From: Brumicola pallidula DSM 14239 = ACAM 615
Lineage (GTDB): Bacteria > Pseudomonadota > Gammaproteobacteria > Enterobacterales > Alteromonadaceae
DNA length: 64,000 nt
Assembly: GCF_000428905.1 (NCBI RefSeq)
Contig: NZ_KE386814.1
Coordinates: 301,493 to 365,492, forward strand
Direction of reading: 5' to 3'
In this document: positions 1 to 8,561 of the stretch, piece by piece
Numbering within the stretch: the stretch's first letter is position 1
Layout: each line of letters opens with the position of its first letter
The notes under the pieces: generated by a model
The model's input: only the letters and a program-made list of their open reading frames with translations
Database searches by the model: none
What the model was told of the DNA's origin: nothing
Position numbers and translations under genes: made by a program

Positions 1-1104
1 TTTCAAAATCAACTGCACGATATTCAAACTAATTATTTAACAGTATTGCATCGTAAAATTGCACTATTGAATCAATCCGGTGTGGGTGAGGAAGCGCCAG
101 CGCGTTTGAAAGAACTAGAACAGTTTACTTACTGGCAGCAAAAAGCCGAAGCCTTGCGTCACAAGCTAGCTTCTTATAACCTTATTTTTATTGATGCAGC
201 AGGCCAACCTTTTGATGTTCTGGTGAAAGATATTGACCATCTTTTCCAACCGAATGTGATGAGTCTGTTTGATAAAATTTCATATAGTGGCAATAAGATA
301 ATAGAATTTGTTTCAGAATCTCCCAAACAAGCATCCACCAGTGGCGGTGTTTTCCCAGCGTTGTTTGGCACAGTACTAATGGTTTTATTAATGGCTGTTA
401 TCGTCGCGCCGTTTGGTGCCATGGCGGCTATTTATTTGCACGAATATGCGCCCAATAATATGACCACATCGGTGATCCGGATCTGCGTCAGTAATATGGC
501 TGGTGTACCGAGTGTGGTGTATGGTGTATTCGGCCTCGGTTTTTTCGTGTATACCTTAGGCGGCTCTATTGACTCACTGTTGTTTAGTGATGCCTTGCCA
601 TCGCCTACATTTGGCACTCCTGGCTTGTTTTGGGCTGCACTGACCATGGCATTATTAACTTTGCCGGTGGTGATTGTTTCTACCGAGGAGGGCCTGCGAC
701 GGGTTCCAGAAGGGTTGCGAGCAGGTAGTTATGCGCTAGGCGCAACTAAAGCCGAAACTATTTGGAAAACGGTACTTCCGTTTGCTAGCCCGGGTATAAT
801 GACTGGCGTTATTTTAGCTATAGCTCGCGCGGCTGGTGAGGTCGCCCCCTTAATACTTGTCGGCGCGGTAAAGTTTGCGCCTAGTCTGCCAGTGGATAGT
901 GAATTTCCGTTTCTACATTTGGAGCGTCAGTTTATGCATTTAGGCGTGTTCATTTATGACGGTGCATTTCATAATCAAACAAACACGCAAGGCTCGTCAA
1001 TGATGTTTGCAAGTTGTATGTTGCTGCTGATAATCGTTTTCATCTTAAATTTATTTGCTATTATCGTGCGTAATAAATTGCGCGACCGATATGTGCGTAT
1101 TTAG
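1..1104 (+). CDS. pstA: Phosphate ABC transporter permease PstA (5' end outside window)
   Basis: Inner-membrane permease of the PstSCAB high-affinity phosphate importer. The reading frame is open from base 1, so the gene begins before the window and the TTG at 46 is not a credible start. About 367 residues are visible. They include several hydrophobic segments, starting near base 355, and a typical ABC-permease coupling loop (GATKAETIWKTVLPFASPGI, about bases 748-807). The family in marine gammaproteobacteria often has a long PstA of about 550 residues, which would fit a missing N-terminal part; that is inference. It precedes pstB and phoU on the same strand, as expected for a pst operon. The operon promoter and any Pho box lie outside the window. 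Confidence 0.93.
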   Translation, partial: FQNQLHDIQTNYLTVLHRKIALLNQSGVGEEAPARLKELEQFTYWQQKAEALRHKLASYNLIFIDAAGQPFDVLVKDIDHLFQPNVMSLFDKISYSGNKIIEFVSESPKQASTSGGVFPALFGTVLMVLLMAVIVAPFGAMAAIYLHEYAPNNMTTSVIRICVSNMAGVPSVVYGVFGLGFFVYTLGGSIDSLLFSDALPSPTFGTPGLFWAALTMALLTLPVVIVSTEEGLRRVPEGLRAGSYALGATKAETIWKTVLPFASPGIMTGVILAIARAAGEVAPLILVGAVKFAPSLPVDSEFPFLHLERQFMHLGVFIYDGAFHNQTNTQGSSMMFASCMLLLIIVFILNLFAIIVRNKLRDRYVRI

Positions 1105-1169
1105 TCCTCGCGTTCTTGCTACAGCAGGGCTCGTAGTATAAATAGTTATAGGAATAGTAAACAACGCTT

Positions 1170-1976
1170 ATGTTAAAGCTTTTTGAAACTGAAACTCTTT
1201 CGTTAGACAAACTCACCGATGAACAAACGGCCATCAAGGTGAAGGACTTCAGTGTATGGTTGAATAACAGTCTTGTATTGAACAAGATAAATATGCGCAT
1301 TCCAAAAAATAAAATAACCGCAATGATTGGGCAAAGTGGTTGTGGTAAATCGACCTTGTTAAGCAGCTTTAACAGAATGAATGAACTTAATCAAAAGTAT
1401 GCGTTTAGTGGTGAAGTAGAGCTGGACGGTCGCGATATCTACAATAAAAAAGAAAACGTTGCCAAATTACGCACCAAAGTAGGTATGGTTTTCCAGCGCC
1501 CCAATCCATTCCCGATGAGTATTTATGAAAACGTGTGTTTTGGCTTGCGTATTCAAGGTAAAACTGAGCGCAGAATGCTAGATGATATTGTTGAAACGTC
1601 ATTGCGCAATGCGGCACTGTGGGACGAAGTTAAAGGTCGATTATTTGACTCGGCATTATTACTGTCGGGTGGTCAGCAACAGCGTTTAGTCATTGCGCGA
1701 GCGCTCGCATTAAAACCTGAAATATTATTACTCGATGAGCCAACGTCTGCGCTTGACCCATTAACAACCCTGCATATCGAAGAGCTGATCAATCAGCTCA
1801 AAAAGACCACAACTGTGGTTATCGTGACGCACAATATGCAACAGGCGGCTAGGGTATCGGATTATTCTGTTTTTCTACATCAGGGCGAACTCATTGAGTA
1901 TTCAGACAGCGACTCGCTTTTTACTATGCCAGCCAAAAAGCAAACCGAAGACTATATAACCGGTCGTTATGGCTAG
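1170..1976 (+). CDS. pstB: Phosphate ABC transporter ATP-binding protein PstB
   Basis: Cytoplasmic ATPase that powers phosphate import through PstC/PstA. The 268-residue protein has all ABC motifs: Walker [10 protein letters not shown] (54-62), Q-loop Gln109 in [10 protein letters not shown], signature LSGGQQQR (165-172), Walker B ILLLDEP from 185 and the H-loop His221. The motif [15 protein letters not shown] is characteristic of PstB. The N-terminus is about 20 residues longer than a minimal PstB, but no better internal ATG is apparent. It lies 65 bp after pstA and 20 bp before phoU, so the three genes probably form one transcript. Confidence 0.97.
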   Translation: MLKLFETETLSLDKLTDEQTAIKVKDFSVWLNNSLVLNKINMRIPKNKITAMIGQSGCGKSTLLSSFNRMNELNQKYAFSGEVELDGRDIYNKKENVAKLRTKVGMVFQRPNPFPMSIYENVCFGLRIQGKTERRMLDDIVETSLRNAALWDEVKGRLFDSALLLSGGQQQRLVIARALALKPEILLLDEPTSALDPLTTLHIEELINQLKKTTTVVIVTHNMQQAARVSDYSVFLHQGELIEYSDSDSLFTMPAKKQTEDYITGRYG

Positions 1977-1996
1977 TTAAAGGAACGTAACAATAG

Positions 1997-2710
1997 ATGA
2001 AAAGACATTTAGAGTTAAATACGCACATATCAGGCAAGTTCAACCAAGAACTTGAGAACCTGACTAACTCTGTTTTAACCATGGGTGGCGAAGTCGAACA
2101 ACAGTTAATTAATACGATTACTGCTATTCGTGAAAACAATGCCAGTTTAGCTGAGCGGGTTTTGCTAAACGATTTAAAAATTAATTCGATGGAAGTGCAG
2201 ATAGACGATGAGTGCATGCGAATTATCGCTAAACGAAACCCAACAGCGAGTGATCTTAGACTAATAATGACGGTGTCCCGAGCAACCACTGACATCGAGC
2301 GTATTGGTGATGAGATATGTCGTATTGCTAAATTAGTGACCAAAGACAAATTACCCCCTTCTGACATTGTGCTAGGTGGTATGTTGATGATTGCTGAAAA
2401 GGTCGTGTTTATGATGCGTGGCACGTTCGATGCTTTCGCGCGTCAGGATGAGAAGTCGGCAGTTGCCGTTTACGAGCAAGACGACGCGATTGATAAAAAA
2501 CACAAAGAGTTGCTCAAACAAACCGCAAATGAGATGCAAAATGATCATACAGATATGCAAAAATGGTTCGATGTGCTTTGGGCAATTCGTTCATTAGAGC
2601 GAATAGGGGATCGTTGTAAAAACTTGTGCGAATACATACTCTTTCTTACCTATGGAAAAGATGTCCGACATTCTTCAATGAAAAAAGTGGTTAAAAAATT
2701 AATGAAATAA
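1997..2710 (+). CDS. phoU: Phosphate signalling regulator PhoU
   Basis: Cytoplasmic protein that links the Pst transporter to the PhoR/PhoB two-component system and represses the Pho regulon when phosphate is plentiful (family knowledge). The 237-residue protein has two PhoU repeats, each with the metal-binding helix motif: ERIGDE at 101-106 and ERIGDR at 201-206. The length is normal. It is the last gene of the pst group; 208 bp without a recognisable gene or terminator separate it from the PiT permease. Confidence 0.96.
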   Translation: MKRHLELNTHISGKFNQELENLTNSVLTMGGEVEQQLINTITAIRENNASLAERVLLNDLKINSMEVQIDDECMRIIAKRNPTASDLRLIMTVSRATTDIERIGDEICRIAKLVTKDKLPPSDIVLGGMLMIAEKVVFMMRGTFDAFARQDEKSAVAVYEQDDAIDKKHKELLKQTANEMQNDHTDMQKWFDVLWAIRSLERIGDRCKNLCEYILFLTYGKDVRHSSMKKVVKKLMK

Positions 2711-2918
2711 GTCAGCTCACAAATTTTTATACTTTTGAACGCTTGCGATCATTCTCTCATGTTTGTACCATAGCGCCGTCTTACTAATGAATCACAGCTA
2801 TGATTTCAACGTGTCTCAACAGTTTTGTCCACGGACAAATTGCCCACAGGTCAGCCAGTACAAGGTTGATCACTACAAATTCATCGGTAAAATCCTCACC
2901 TCTAGGCTTTATTAATTT

Positions 2919-4187
2919 ATGGATATAATCACAAGTTACGGTTTTCTGTTAGTCGTTATGGCTGCAGTCGTAGGTTTTTTCATGGCTTGGGGCATAGGTG
3001 CAAATGACGTTGCAAATGCAATGGGCACCTCAGTAGGTTCAAAAGCAATCACCCTCAAACAAGCTATTGTCATTGCAATGATTTTCGAATTTGCAGGAGC
3101 TTATCTAGCTGGCGGCGAAGTTACATCGACTATTCGCAAGGGTATTATCGATGTCTCATATTTTACTAATATTCCAGAATACTTAGTCTTGGGAATGATC
3201 GCCTCGTTGCTATCGGCTGGTATTTGGTTAGCGGTTGCTTCATATTTTGGATGGCCGGTGTCGACTACGCATTCGATTATTGGAGCCATTATTGGCTTTA
3301 CTGCCGTAGGTGTTAGCCCTGATGCTGTAGAATGGGCCAAAGTGGGTGGCATTGTTGCTAGTTGGGTCATTACTCCTGCGATATCTGGTCTCATTGCGAT
3401 ACTTATTTACATGAGTGCTAAGAAACTTATTTTTGAGCGTTCGACACCCCTTATCTACGCAGTGAAATATGTTCCGATTTACATGGGTCTTGCCGGGTTC
3501 ATTATGTCGCTAGTGACAATTAAGAAAGGTCTCAAGCATGTTGGCTTAGGCCTACCTGCCGAACAAGGCTATATGTTGGCAATCGCCATTGGCGTTGTTG
3601 TTGGTTTAATCGGTATGGTATTAATTCGCCGTCTACACGTTGAAAAAGCATTAACCACAGAAGAACAAACGGCCAGTGTTGAAAAGATATTTGCGATTTT
3701 AATGGTACTAACTGCCTGTTGTATGGCGTTCGCACATGGTTCGAACGATGTGGCAAACGCAATTGGGCCTCTAGCAGCGGTTGTTAGTGTGGTTAGTAAT
3801 GACGGTGCTATATTAGATAACGCAGACCTCGCATGGTGGATACTTCCTCTAGGTGGCTTGGGTATCGTGGCAGGTTTAGCCTTATTCGGCCATCGCGTAA
3901 TGAAAACGATTGGTCAAGGTATTACGCATTTAACCCCAAGCAAAGGTTTTGCAGCTGAACTAGCTGCTGCTACAACGGTCCTTATCGCATCCGGAACCGG
4001 CCTGCCTATTTCTACAACGCAAACCTTAGTCGGTGCGGTCTTAGGTGTGGGCATTGTGCAAGGTGTTGCAGCACTTAATGGCAAAGTGATCCGTAGCATC
4101 ATTATTTCCTGGATAGTAACGCTTCCTGCTGGTGCCTCATTATCTATCATTTTCTTCTTTATTTTAACATTCGCGTTTGGTGTATAG
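2919..4187 (+). CDS. PiT-family inorganic phosphate transporter
   Basis: Membrane permease of the PHO-4/PiT family, which moves metal-phosphate or phosphate with cations at low affinity. The 422-residue protein is strongly hydrophobic, with about ten to twelve membrane segments. It has the two inverted family signatures: GANDVANAMGT (27-37) and HGSNDVANAIGP (273-284). The start ATG at 2919 has only a weak ribosome-binding site. It sits directly after the pst genes, so two unlike phosphate uptake routes are adjacent, and oxyR follows after 25 bp on the same strand. The substrate could also include sulfate, as in some distant relatives, but phosphate is far more likely here. Confidence 0.92.
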   Translation: MDIITSYGFLLVVMAAVVGFFMAWGIGANDVANAMGTSVGSKAITLKQAIVIAMIFEFAGAYLAGGEVTSTIRKGIIDVSYFTNIPEYLVLGMIASLLSAGIWLAVASYFGWPVSTTHSIIGAIIGFTAVGVSPDAVEWAKVGGIVASWVITPAISGLIAILIYMSAKKLIFERSTPLIYAVKYVPIYMGLAGFIMSLVTIKKGLKHVGLGLPAEQGYMLAIAIGVVVGLIGMVLIRRLHVEKALTTEEQTASVEKIFAILMVLTACCMAFAHGSNDVANAIGPLAAVVSVVSNDGAILDNADLAWWILPLGGLGIVAGLALFGHRVMKTIGQGITHLTPSKGFAAELAAATTVLIASGTGLPISTTQTLVGAVLGVGIVQGVAALNGKVIRSIIISWIVTLPAGASLSIIFFFILTFAFGV

Positions 4188-4212
4188 TTTTTAGTTGGTA
4201 TAGACTACCCAA

Positions 4213-5124
4213 ATGAAACTACCCAATTTAAAACACCTACATTATCTAACGGTGCTGCATAAAGAGCAGCACTTTCACCGAGCTGCCGAAAAATGTAACG
4301 TCAGTCAGTCAACCTTAAGCGCTGCGGTGCAAAATCTTGAAGATGGCATTGGTCAGCAATTGCTAGAGCGAGAACACAAAAACTTTATTTTTACCGATTT
4401 CGGTGAAGCGCTGGTCGAAAAAAGTAAACTCTTACTCAGCCAAACACATGAATGGATGGAATTTGCTGAGTCCGCGGGTGATTGGAAGTCAGGCACGCTT
4501 AGATTAGGCGTCATCCCCACCATTGCACCTTTTCTATTTGAAGGCCTTATTCGAATAATTCATGCTAATTTGCCAGATATCAAACTGCAATTGCATGAAG
4601 ATACTACCGACAACTTACTTGGCAGTCTGAATGATGGCGAACTCGATTTACTGATCCTTGCGCTACCAATGCAAACACCTGGTTGTCGTCAACTCATTTT
4701 AGGTCATGACCCATTTCATTTAATAGCGCACAAAAATAGTGCTAAAGACCTAAAAGTAGCGCCTTCAGTTGATTCGTTACCCAAAGACAGTATCTTTTTA
4801 TTACAAAAAGAACATTGTTTGACAGAGCATGCGGTGAGTGCTTGCGGTTTGAAACACAAAGAACAAGTCAGTTCATTGACTGCGAATAGTTTACATACCC
4901 TGGTAGCACTAGTTAATAGCGAAATGGGTTATACCTTTCTGCCTGAAATGGCATTGCAACAAAATATACTCAATGCCACAAATGTGGTTAGTTTGCCAGC
5001 AGAAGACAATGCCTTCAGAGACATTGGACTTGCTTGGCGCAGTGGAACTACTCGTATTCAGCTTTTTCGGCATGTTGGTAAGCTTGTAGCGCCGCTACTT
5101 CCTCAACCTGTTGATATTTTTTAA
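4213..5124 (+). CDS. oxyR: LysR-family hydrogen peroxide sensor OxyR
   Basis: Transcription activator of the peroxide stress response. The 303-residue protein has an N-terminal LysR helix-turn-helix (about 1-62, AAEKCNVSQSTLSAAVQNLE) and a substrate-binding-like sensor domain. The identification rests on two cysteines, Cys202 and Cys211, nine residues apart in the context EHCLTEHAVSAC. This matches the disulfide-switch pair Cys199/Cys208 of E. coli OxyR, and GVIPTIAPFL also resembles OxyR. It lies 25 bp after the PiT gene and may be co-transcribed with it. A peroxiredoxin-glutaredoxin gene at 12859 is a plausible target (inference). Confidence 0.93.
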   Translation: MKLPNLKHLHYLTVLHKEQHFHRAAEKCNVSQSTLSAAVQNLEDGIGQQLLEREHKNFIFTDFGEALVEKSKLLLSQTHEWMEFAESAGDWKSGTLRLGVIPTIAPFLFEGLIRIIHANLPDIKLQLHEDTTDNLLGSLNDGELDLLILALPMQTPGCRQLILGHDPFHLIAHKNSAKDLKVAPSVDSLPKDSIFLLQKEHCLTEHAVSACGLKHKEQVSSLTANSLHTLVALVNSEMGYTFLPEMALQQNILNATNVVSLPAEDNAFRDIGLAWRSGTTRIQLFRHVGKLVAPLLPQPVDIF

Positions 5125-5154
5125 ACGAGTAAAGCATATTGTCGTCATGAAAGT

Positions 5155-5216
5155 GTCATGATGGTTTGTCATTATGATTTGCCGTGATGATTTGTCGTGA
5201 TGATTTGTAAATATGA
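5155..5216. repeat. 13-bp tandem repeat, about 4.8 copies
   Basis: Four consecutive 13-bp units (5155-5167, 5168-5180, 5181-5193, 5194-5206) share the form GTCGTGATGATTT with one to three changes each, followed by a partial fifth unit (5207-5216). The array begins 30 bp after the oxyR stop codon. It has no unique spacers, so it is not a CRISPR. Confidence 0.9.
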
Positions 5217-5264
5217 GCGACGAGTTTGACTTTTTAAGACAATTTGCGAAGAGCTTCTACTAAG

Positions 5265-5319
5265 CTCATTATCAAGGGCTCATTTATCAGGGCGTCATTT
5301 ATCGGGGCCTCATTTAGCC
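5265..5319. repeat. 14/15-bp tandem repeat, about four copies
   Basis: Units at 5265-5278, 5279-5292, 5293-5307 and a shorter one at 5308-5319 share a core CTCATTTATCAGGG. It lies 48 bp after the preceding 13-bp array but is unrelated to it in sequence. Confidence 0.85.
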
Positions 5320-5427
5320 AAGGCATAGGCCAAGATCACGAGCACAATCATGCTATGTTGTGATTGAACAGACAATCTATTTAGTGGTATCGTCTTTTAA
5401 TATAATAAAAATTTGAGGGAACAACAG

Positions 5428-7245
5428 ATGTTACAGTCAAAATTTAAGATTAGCCTATTAGCTATTGCTATGGGTTTTGTACTGACCGGATGTGGATTAG
5501 ACGGCGATGATGGAGACATCGGTGACGTCGGTACTCAAGGTCCACAAGGCGATCCAGGCATTGATGGCGGCGATGGTAACGACGGCCAAGATGGCCAAAA
5601 CGGACAAGATGCGTCAGTCGGCGTTTCCTTGTCTCTAGTCGCTAGAGCATCTCTTGGCGCACAAGGTGCAGCGGAAATTGTTCAATATCACAAAGCAACT
5701 CAAACTATTTACGCGACCAATTCGGCAAATAATAGTATTGCCATAATCTCTGCGGCATCAATAACATCCACAGAACTAAGCAACCCGATTAACTCTATTA
5801 ATTTGACGACATCATCTATTAACTTGCCAGCAACTTTAGGAACAGCGCCTCTAGGTGGTGTTACCAGCATCGCGATCTCGGGTAATTTATTAGCAGTAGC
5901 AATGTCAGCGGCAACGAAAACAGATAATGGTTTTATTCTTTTTTACAATGGTTTAGACAACAGTGCACCCGCGTTTTTGGACAGTATTGAAGTAGGCGCT
6001 CTGCCGGACTCTATTGCATTTACGCCAGACGGTGGAAAGCTAATTGTGGCGAATGAGGGCGAGCCTAATGGCGACTATTCAATTGACCCCGAAGGTACAA
6101 TATCAGTCATTGATATTCTTGCGAACGGCGAGCCAGAAGAAACAGCTGAAACGGTCACTTTTACCAGTCTCAATGGAACCCAAGCTGATTTAGAAGCTCA
6201 AGGTATGCACTTTCCTAATCCAACGGGCTCAACCATCAATGGTAACGCGATTACCATTACGGTAGCGCAAGACCTTGAGCCAGAATATGTTTCAACAACA
6301 AACAGTAAAGCCTACATCACTTTGCAAGAAAACAATGGTTTAGCAATATTAGATCTTGAAGATCTATCCATACAAGTTATCGGTTTGGGTAGTAAGAGCT
6401 GGTCTGGCTTAAACTTTGACGGCCAAGAAAACGGCGCAGTCAGTTTTGCTAAATATGAAGGCTTGAATGGCGTTTACATGCCAGACACTATTTCTAATTA
6501 CGAGTGGAAAGGAGCGACTTTCCTAGTAACTGCGAACGAAGGCGACGCAAGAGAATATTTCTTTGATGTTGCTGACGAAGCAGCATGCACAGCTGCTATG
6601 GGGCAGTCATACGACGTCGATGATGGTTGTTTATCTTATTCAGATGAAGTTAAGTTAAAAGACCTAACTGCACAAGCAGGTTCTGCTTTAGAAACCTTAC
6701 AAATGGACGGTCGTTTGGATGACTTGCGCGTAACTAGCGTGTTGGGCGATACTGACGGGAATGGTGAATATGAATCAGCTTATACCTACGGCGCTCGCTC
6801 ATTTACTATTTGGGATCAGAACGGTCTTGTCGTATTTGATTCTGGTGATGACTTAGAACGTATTTCGGCGTCTGTACACGGTGCCAAATTCAATAATGAC
6901 AACGATAAAAACGCAGGTGACTCGCGTTCCGAAAACAAAGGTCCTGAGCCTGAAGCCTTAACGGTTGGAACAATCGGCGAACGCACTTACGCGTTTATCG
7001 GTACTGAAAGAATGAGTGGCATATTCGTCTATGATGTCACCAATCCGTTTGATGCGTTTTTTGCTGATTACGTGATTAATCGTGATTTAACTGAGGGCAG
7101 CACTGTCGATGATGTGATTGGTGACCTTGCTCCAGAAAGTATCTTGTTTGTGGCAAGTGAAGACAGCGCAACAGGTGAGGCTTTGATTATTGTGGGCAAC
7201 GAAGTTAGCGGCACGGTGAGTGTTTATCAAGTTACACCAAACTAG
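5428..7245 (+). CDS. Choice-of-anchor I family lipoprotein with collagen-like linker
   Basis: Predicted secreted lipoprotein of 605 residues. The chosen ATG at 5428 follows GAGGGA by 7 nt; an upstream in-frame TTG at 5413 has no such site. The N-terminus is a signal peptide with lipobox LTGC, so the lipidated residue would be Cys22. It is followed by thirteen Gly-X-Y triplets (23-61), rich in Asp and Gln, like a collagen-type stalk. The rest resembles choice-of-anchor I proteins, with beta-propeller-like segments such as PDSIAFTPDGGKLIVANEGE, FLVTANEGDAREY and GPEPEALTVG. Some relatives are annotated as alkaline-phosphatase-like, which could fit the nearby phosphate genes, but I see no phosphatase catalytic motif. 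Function unknown; probably on the cell surface or in the periplasm. Confidence 0.82.
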   Translation: MLQSKFKISLLAIAMGFVLTGCGLDGDDGDIGDVGTQGPQGDPGIDGGDGNDGQDGQNGQDASVGVSLSLVARASLGAQGAAEIVQYHKATQTIYATNSANNSIAIISAASITSTELSNPINSINLTTSSINLPATLGTAPLGGVTSIAISGNLLAVAMSAATKTDNGFILFYNGLDNSAPAFLDSIEVGALPDSIAFTPDGGKLIVANEGEPNGDYSIDPEGTISVIDILANGEPEETAETVTFTSLNGTQADLEAQGMHFPNPTGSTINGNAITITVAQDLEPEYVSTTNSKAYITLQENNGLAILDLEDLSIQVIGLGSKSWSGLNFDGQENGAVSFAKYEGLNGVYMPDTISNYEWKGATFLVTANEGDAREYFFDVADEAACTAAMGQSYDVDDGCLSYSDEVKLKDLTAQAGSALETLQMDGRLDDLRVTSVLGDTDGNGEYESAYTYGARSFTIWDQNGLVVFDSGDDLERISASVHGAKFNNDNDKNAGDSRSENKGPEPEALTVGTIGERTYAFIGTERMSGIFVYDVTNPFDAFFADYVINRDLTEGSTVDDVIGDLAPESILFVASEDSATGEALIIVGNEVSGTVSVYQVTPN

Positions 7246-7282
7246 ATAAGACACGCTACAAAAGCCAAAAGAGCTAAAAAGA

Positions 7283-7316
7283 AGCGCAACCTTTTAACAA
7301 GGGCTTGCGCTTTTTT
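7283..7316 (+). terminator. Rho-independent terminator after the lipoprotein gene
   Basis: The arm AGCGCAACC (7283-7291) pairs with GGCTTGCGCT (7302-7311) with one bulge, followed by a run of T. It lies about 40 bp after the stop codon at 7245. Confidence 0.8.
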
Positions 7317-7436
7317 GTTGATGCTTAAATAGAATGCTGGCGTTGTATTCAATTTCGTTTATGCAATAATGACAAAAATGTAATAAAGCGCTAAGATTAT
7401 GCAAAAAATAAAAGCGCAAAATAAAAGGCAGAACAC

Positions 7437-8561
7437 ATGACACAGCAAGTGGTTATGAGTGGTAGCGGATTGTGGACACCAAAACATAGCATTACTAATG
7501 AAGAACTTATCAATAGTTACAACGCTTATTCAGATAAGTTTAATGCGCAAAACGCAGATAAAATAGCGGCGGGCGAGATAGAAGCAAAGCCCCATTCAAG
7601 TGCTGAATTTGTTGAAAAAGCGTCGGGTATCAAAAGCCGTTATATTTATGAAAAAGATGGAGTTCTTGATATTAATCGTATGCGCCCTATTATCGCAGAG
7701 CGTAGTGACGACCAAATTTCCAATCAAGCTGAAATTGCTGTTGCTGCGGCTAAAAAAGCAATGAAAGCGGCCAACAAGACGGCAGATGATATTGACGCCG
7801 TTATCGTGTCTTGTGCATACGTGCAGCGTTCATATCCGGCAATTGCTATTGAAGTACAAGCGGAGTTGGGAATTAAGGGCTTTGGTTTTGATATGCTAGT
7901 AGCTTGCTCTGCGGCAACCTTTGGCATGCACCGCGCTTATGAAATGATAAAAGCGCAGACGGCTAAAACAGTGTTAGTGATTAATCCTGAATTAGTCTCA
8001 CCTCAAGTTAACTATACTGATCGCGACAGCCACTTTATTTTTGGTGACGTGGCAACAGCCATCATTCTTGAAGGCGAAGATACAGTGACCAGTGACAACG
8101 CATTCAATGTGCTATCAACCAAAGCTTTTACTCAATTTTCTAGCAACATCCGCTCCAACCATGGTTATTTAAACCGAGCCAACGACACTGACCCTTATGG
8201 TGCAGATAAGTTATTTAATCAAGAGGGCCGTAAAGTATTCAAAGACGTCTGTCCATTAGCTGCTGAGCACATTAGAGCGCATTTAGCTAAACATGACTTA
8301 ATGCCTGAAGATCTAACGCGTTGGTGGTTACATCAAGCCAACATCAATATGAATACGCTGATAAGTAAACGTTTGTTGGGCAGGGTAGCAACGCTCGAAG
8401 AAGCACCAATTGTCCTAGACCGTTATGCCAATACTGCTTCTGCGGGCTCAGTTATTGCGTTTAATCTTTACAATAAAGACTTAGTGAAAGGCGACTTCGG
8501 TATCCTTTGTTCTTTTGGCGCAGGCTATTCAATTGGTAGCTTGTTAGTACAAAAACGATAA
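7437..8561 (+). CDS. Beta-ketoacyl-ACP synthase III family protein (FabH-like)
   Basis: Thiolase-fold condensing enzyme, expected to join an acyl-CoA or acyl-ACP starter with malonyl-ACP. The 374-residue protein has the full FabH triad: Cys157 in MLVACSAATFG, His299 in WWLHQANINMN and Asn332 in DRYANTASAGS. It is longer than housekeeping FabH (about 317 residues) and contains an insertion around residues 40-60 and another around 235-260, so it belongs to the longer FabH-like branch. The starter specificity cannot be read from the sequence. The ATG follows AAAAGGCAG. Its stop codon overlaps the prsK start by one base, so the two are probably translationally coupled. It may supply a membrane or lipid product sensed or used by the PrsK system, but that is speculation. 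Confidence 0.88.
   Translation: MTQQVVMSGSGLWTPKHSITNEELINSYNAYSDKFNAQNADKIAAGEIEAKPHSSAEFVEKASGIKSRYIYEKDGVLDINRMRPIIAERSDDQISNQAEIAVAAAKKAMKAANKTADDIDAVIVSCAYVQRSYPAIAIEVQAELGIKGFGFDMLVACSAATFGMHRAYEMIKAQTAKTVLVINPELVSPQVNYTDRDSHFIFGDVATAIILEGEDTVTSDNAFNVLSTKAFTQFSSNIRSNHGYLNRANDTDPYGADKLFNQEGRKVFKDVCPLAAEHIRAHLAKHDLMPEDLTRWWLHQANINMNTLISKRLLGRVATLEEAPIVLDRYANTASAGSVIAFNLYNKDLVKGDFGILCSFGAGYSIGSLLVQKR

Larger units (their letters stand above)
5125..5427. other. Intergenic stretch between oxyR and the lipoprotein gene
   Basis: No coding sequence was recognised. It holds two short tandem arrays (13-bp and about 14-bp periods, listed separately) and, at its right end, an A/T-rich stretch and the ribosome-binding site GAGGGA (5415-5420) of the next gene. 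No clear terminator for oxyR was seen. Confidence 0.7.

Noticed and set aside
46..1104. Start of pstA at the TTG at 46
   Set aside because: The frame is open to base 1, so the gene is cut by the window edge, and no ribosome-binding site supports this TTG.
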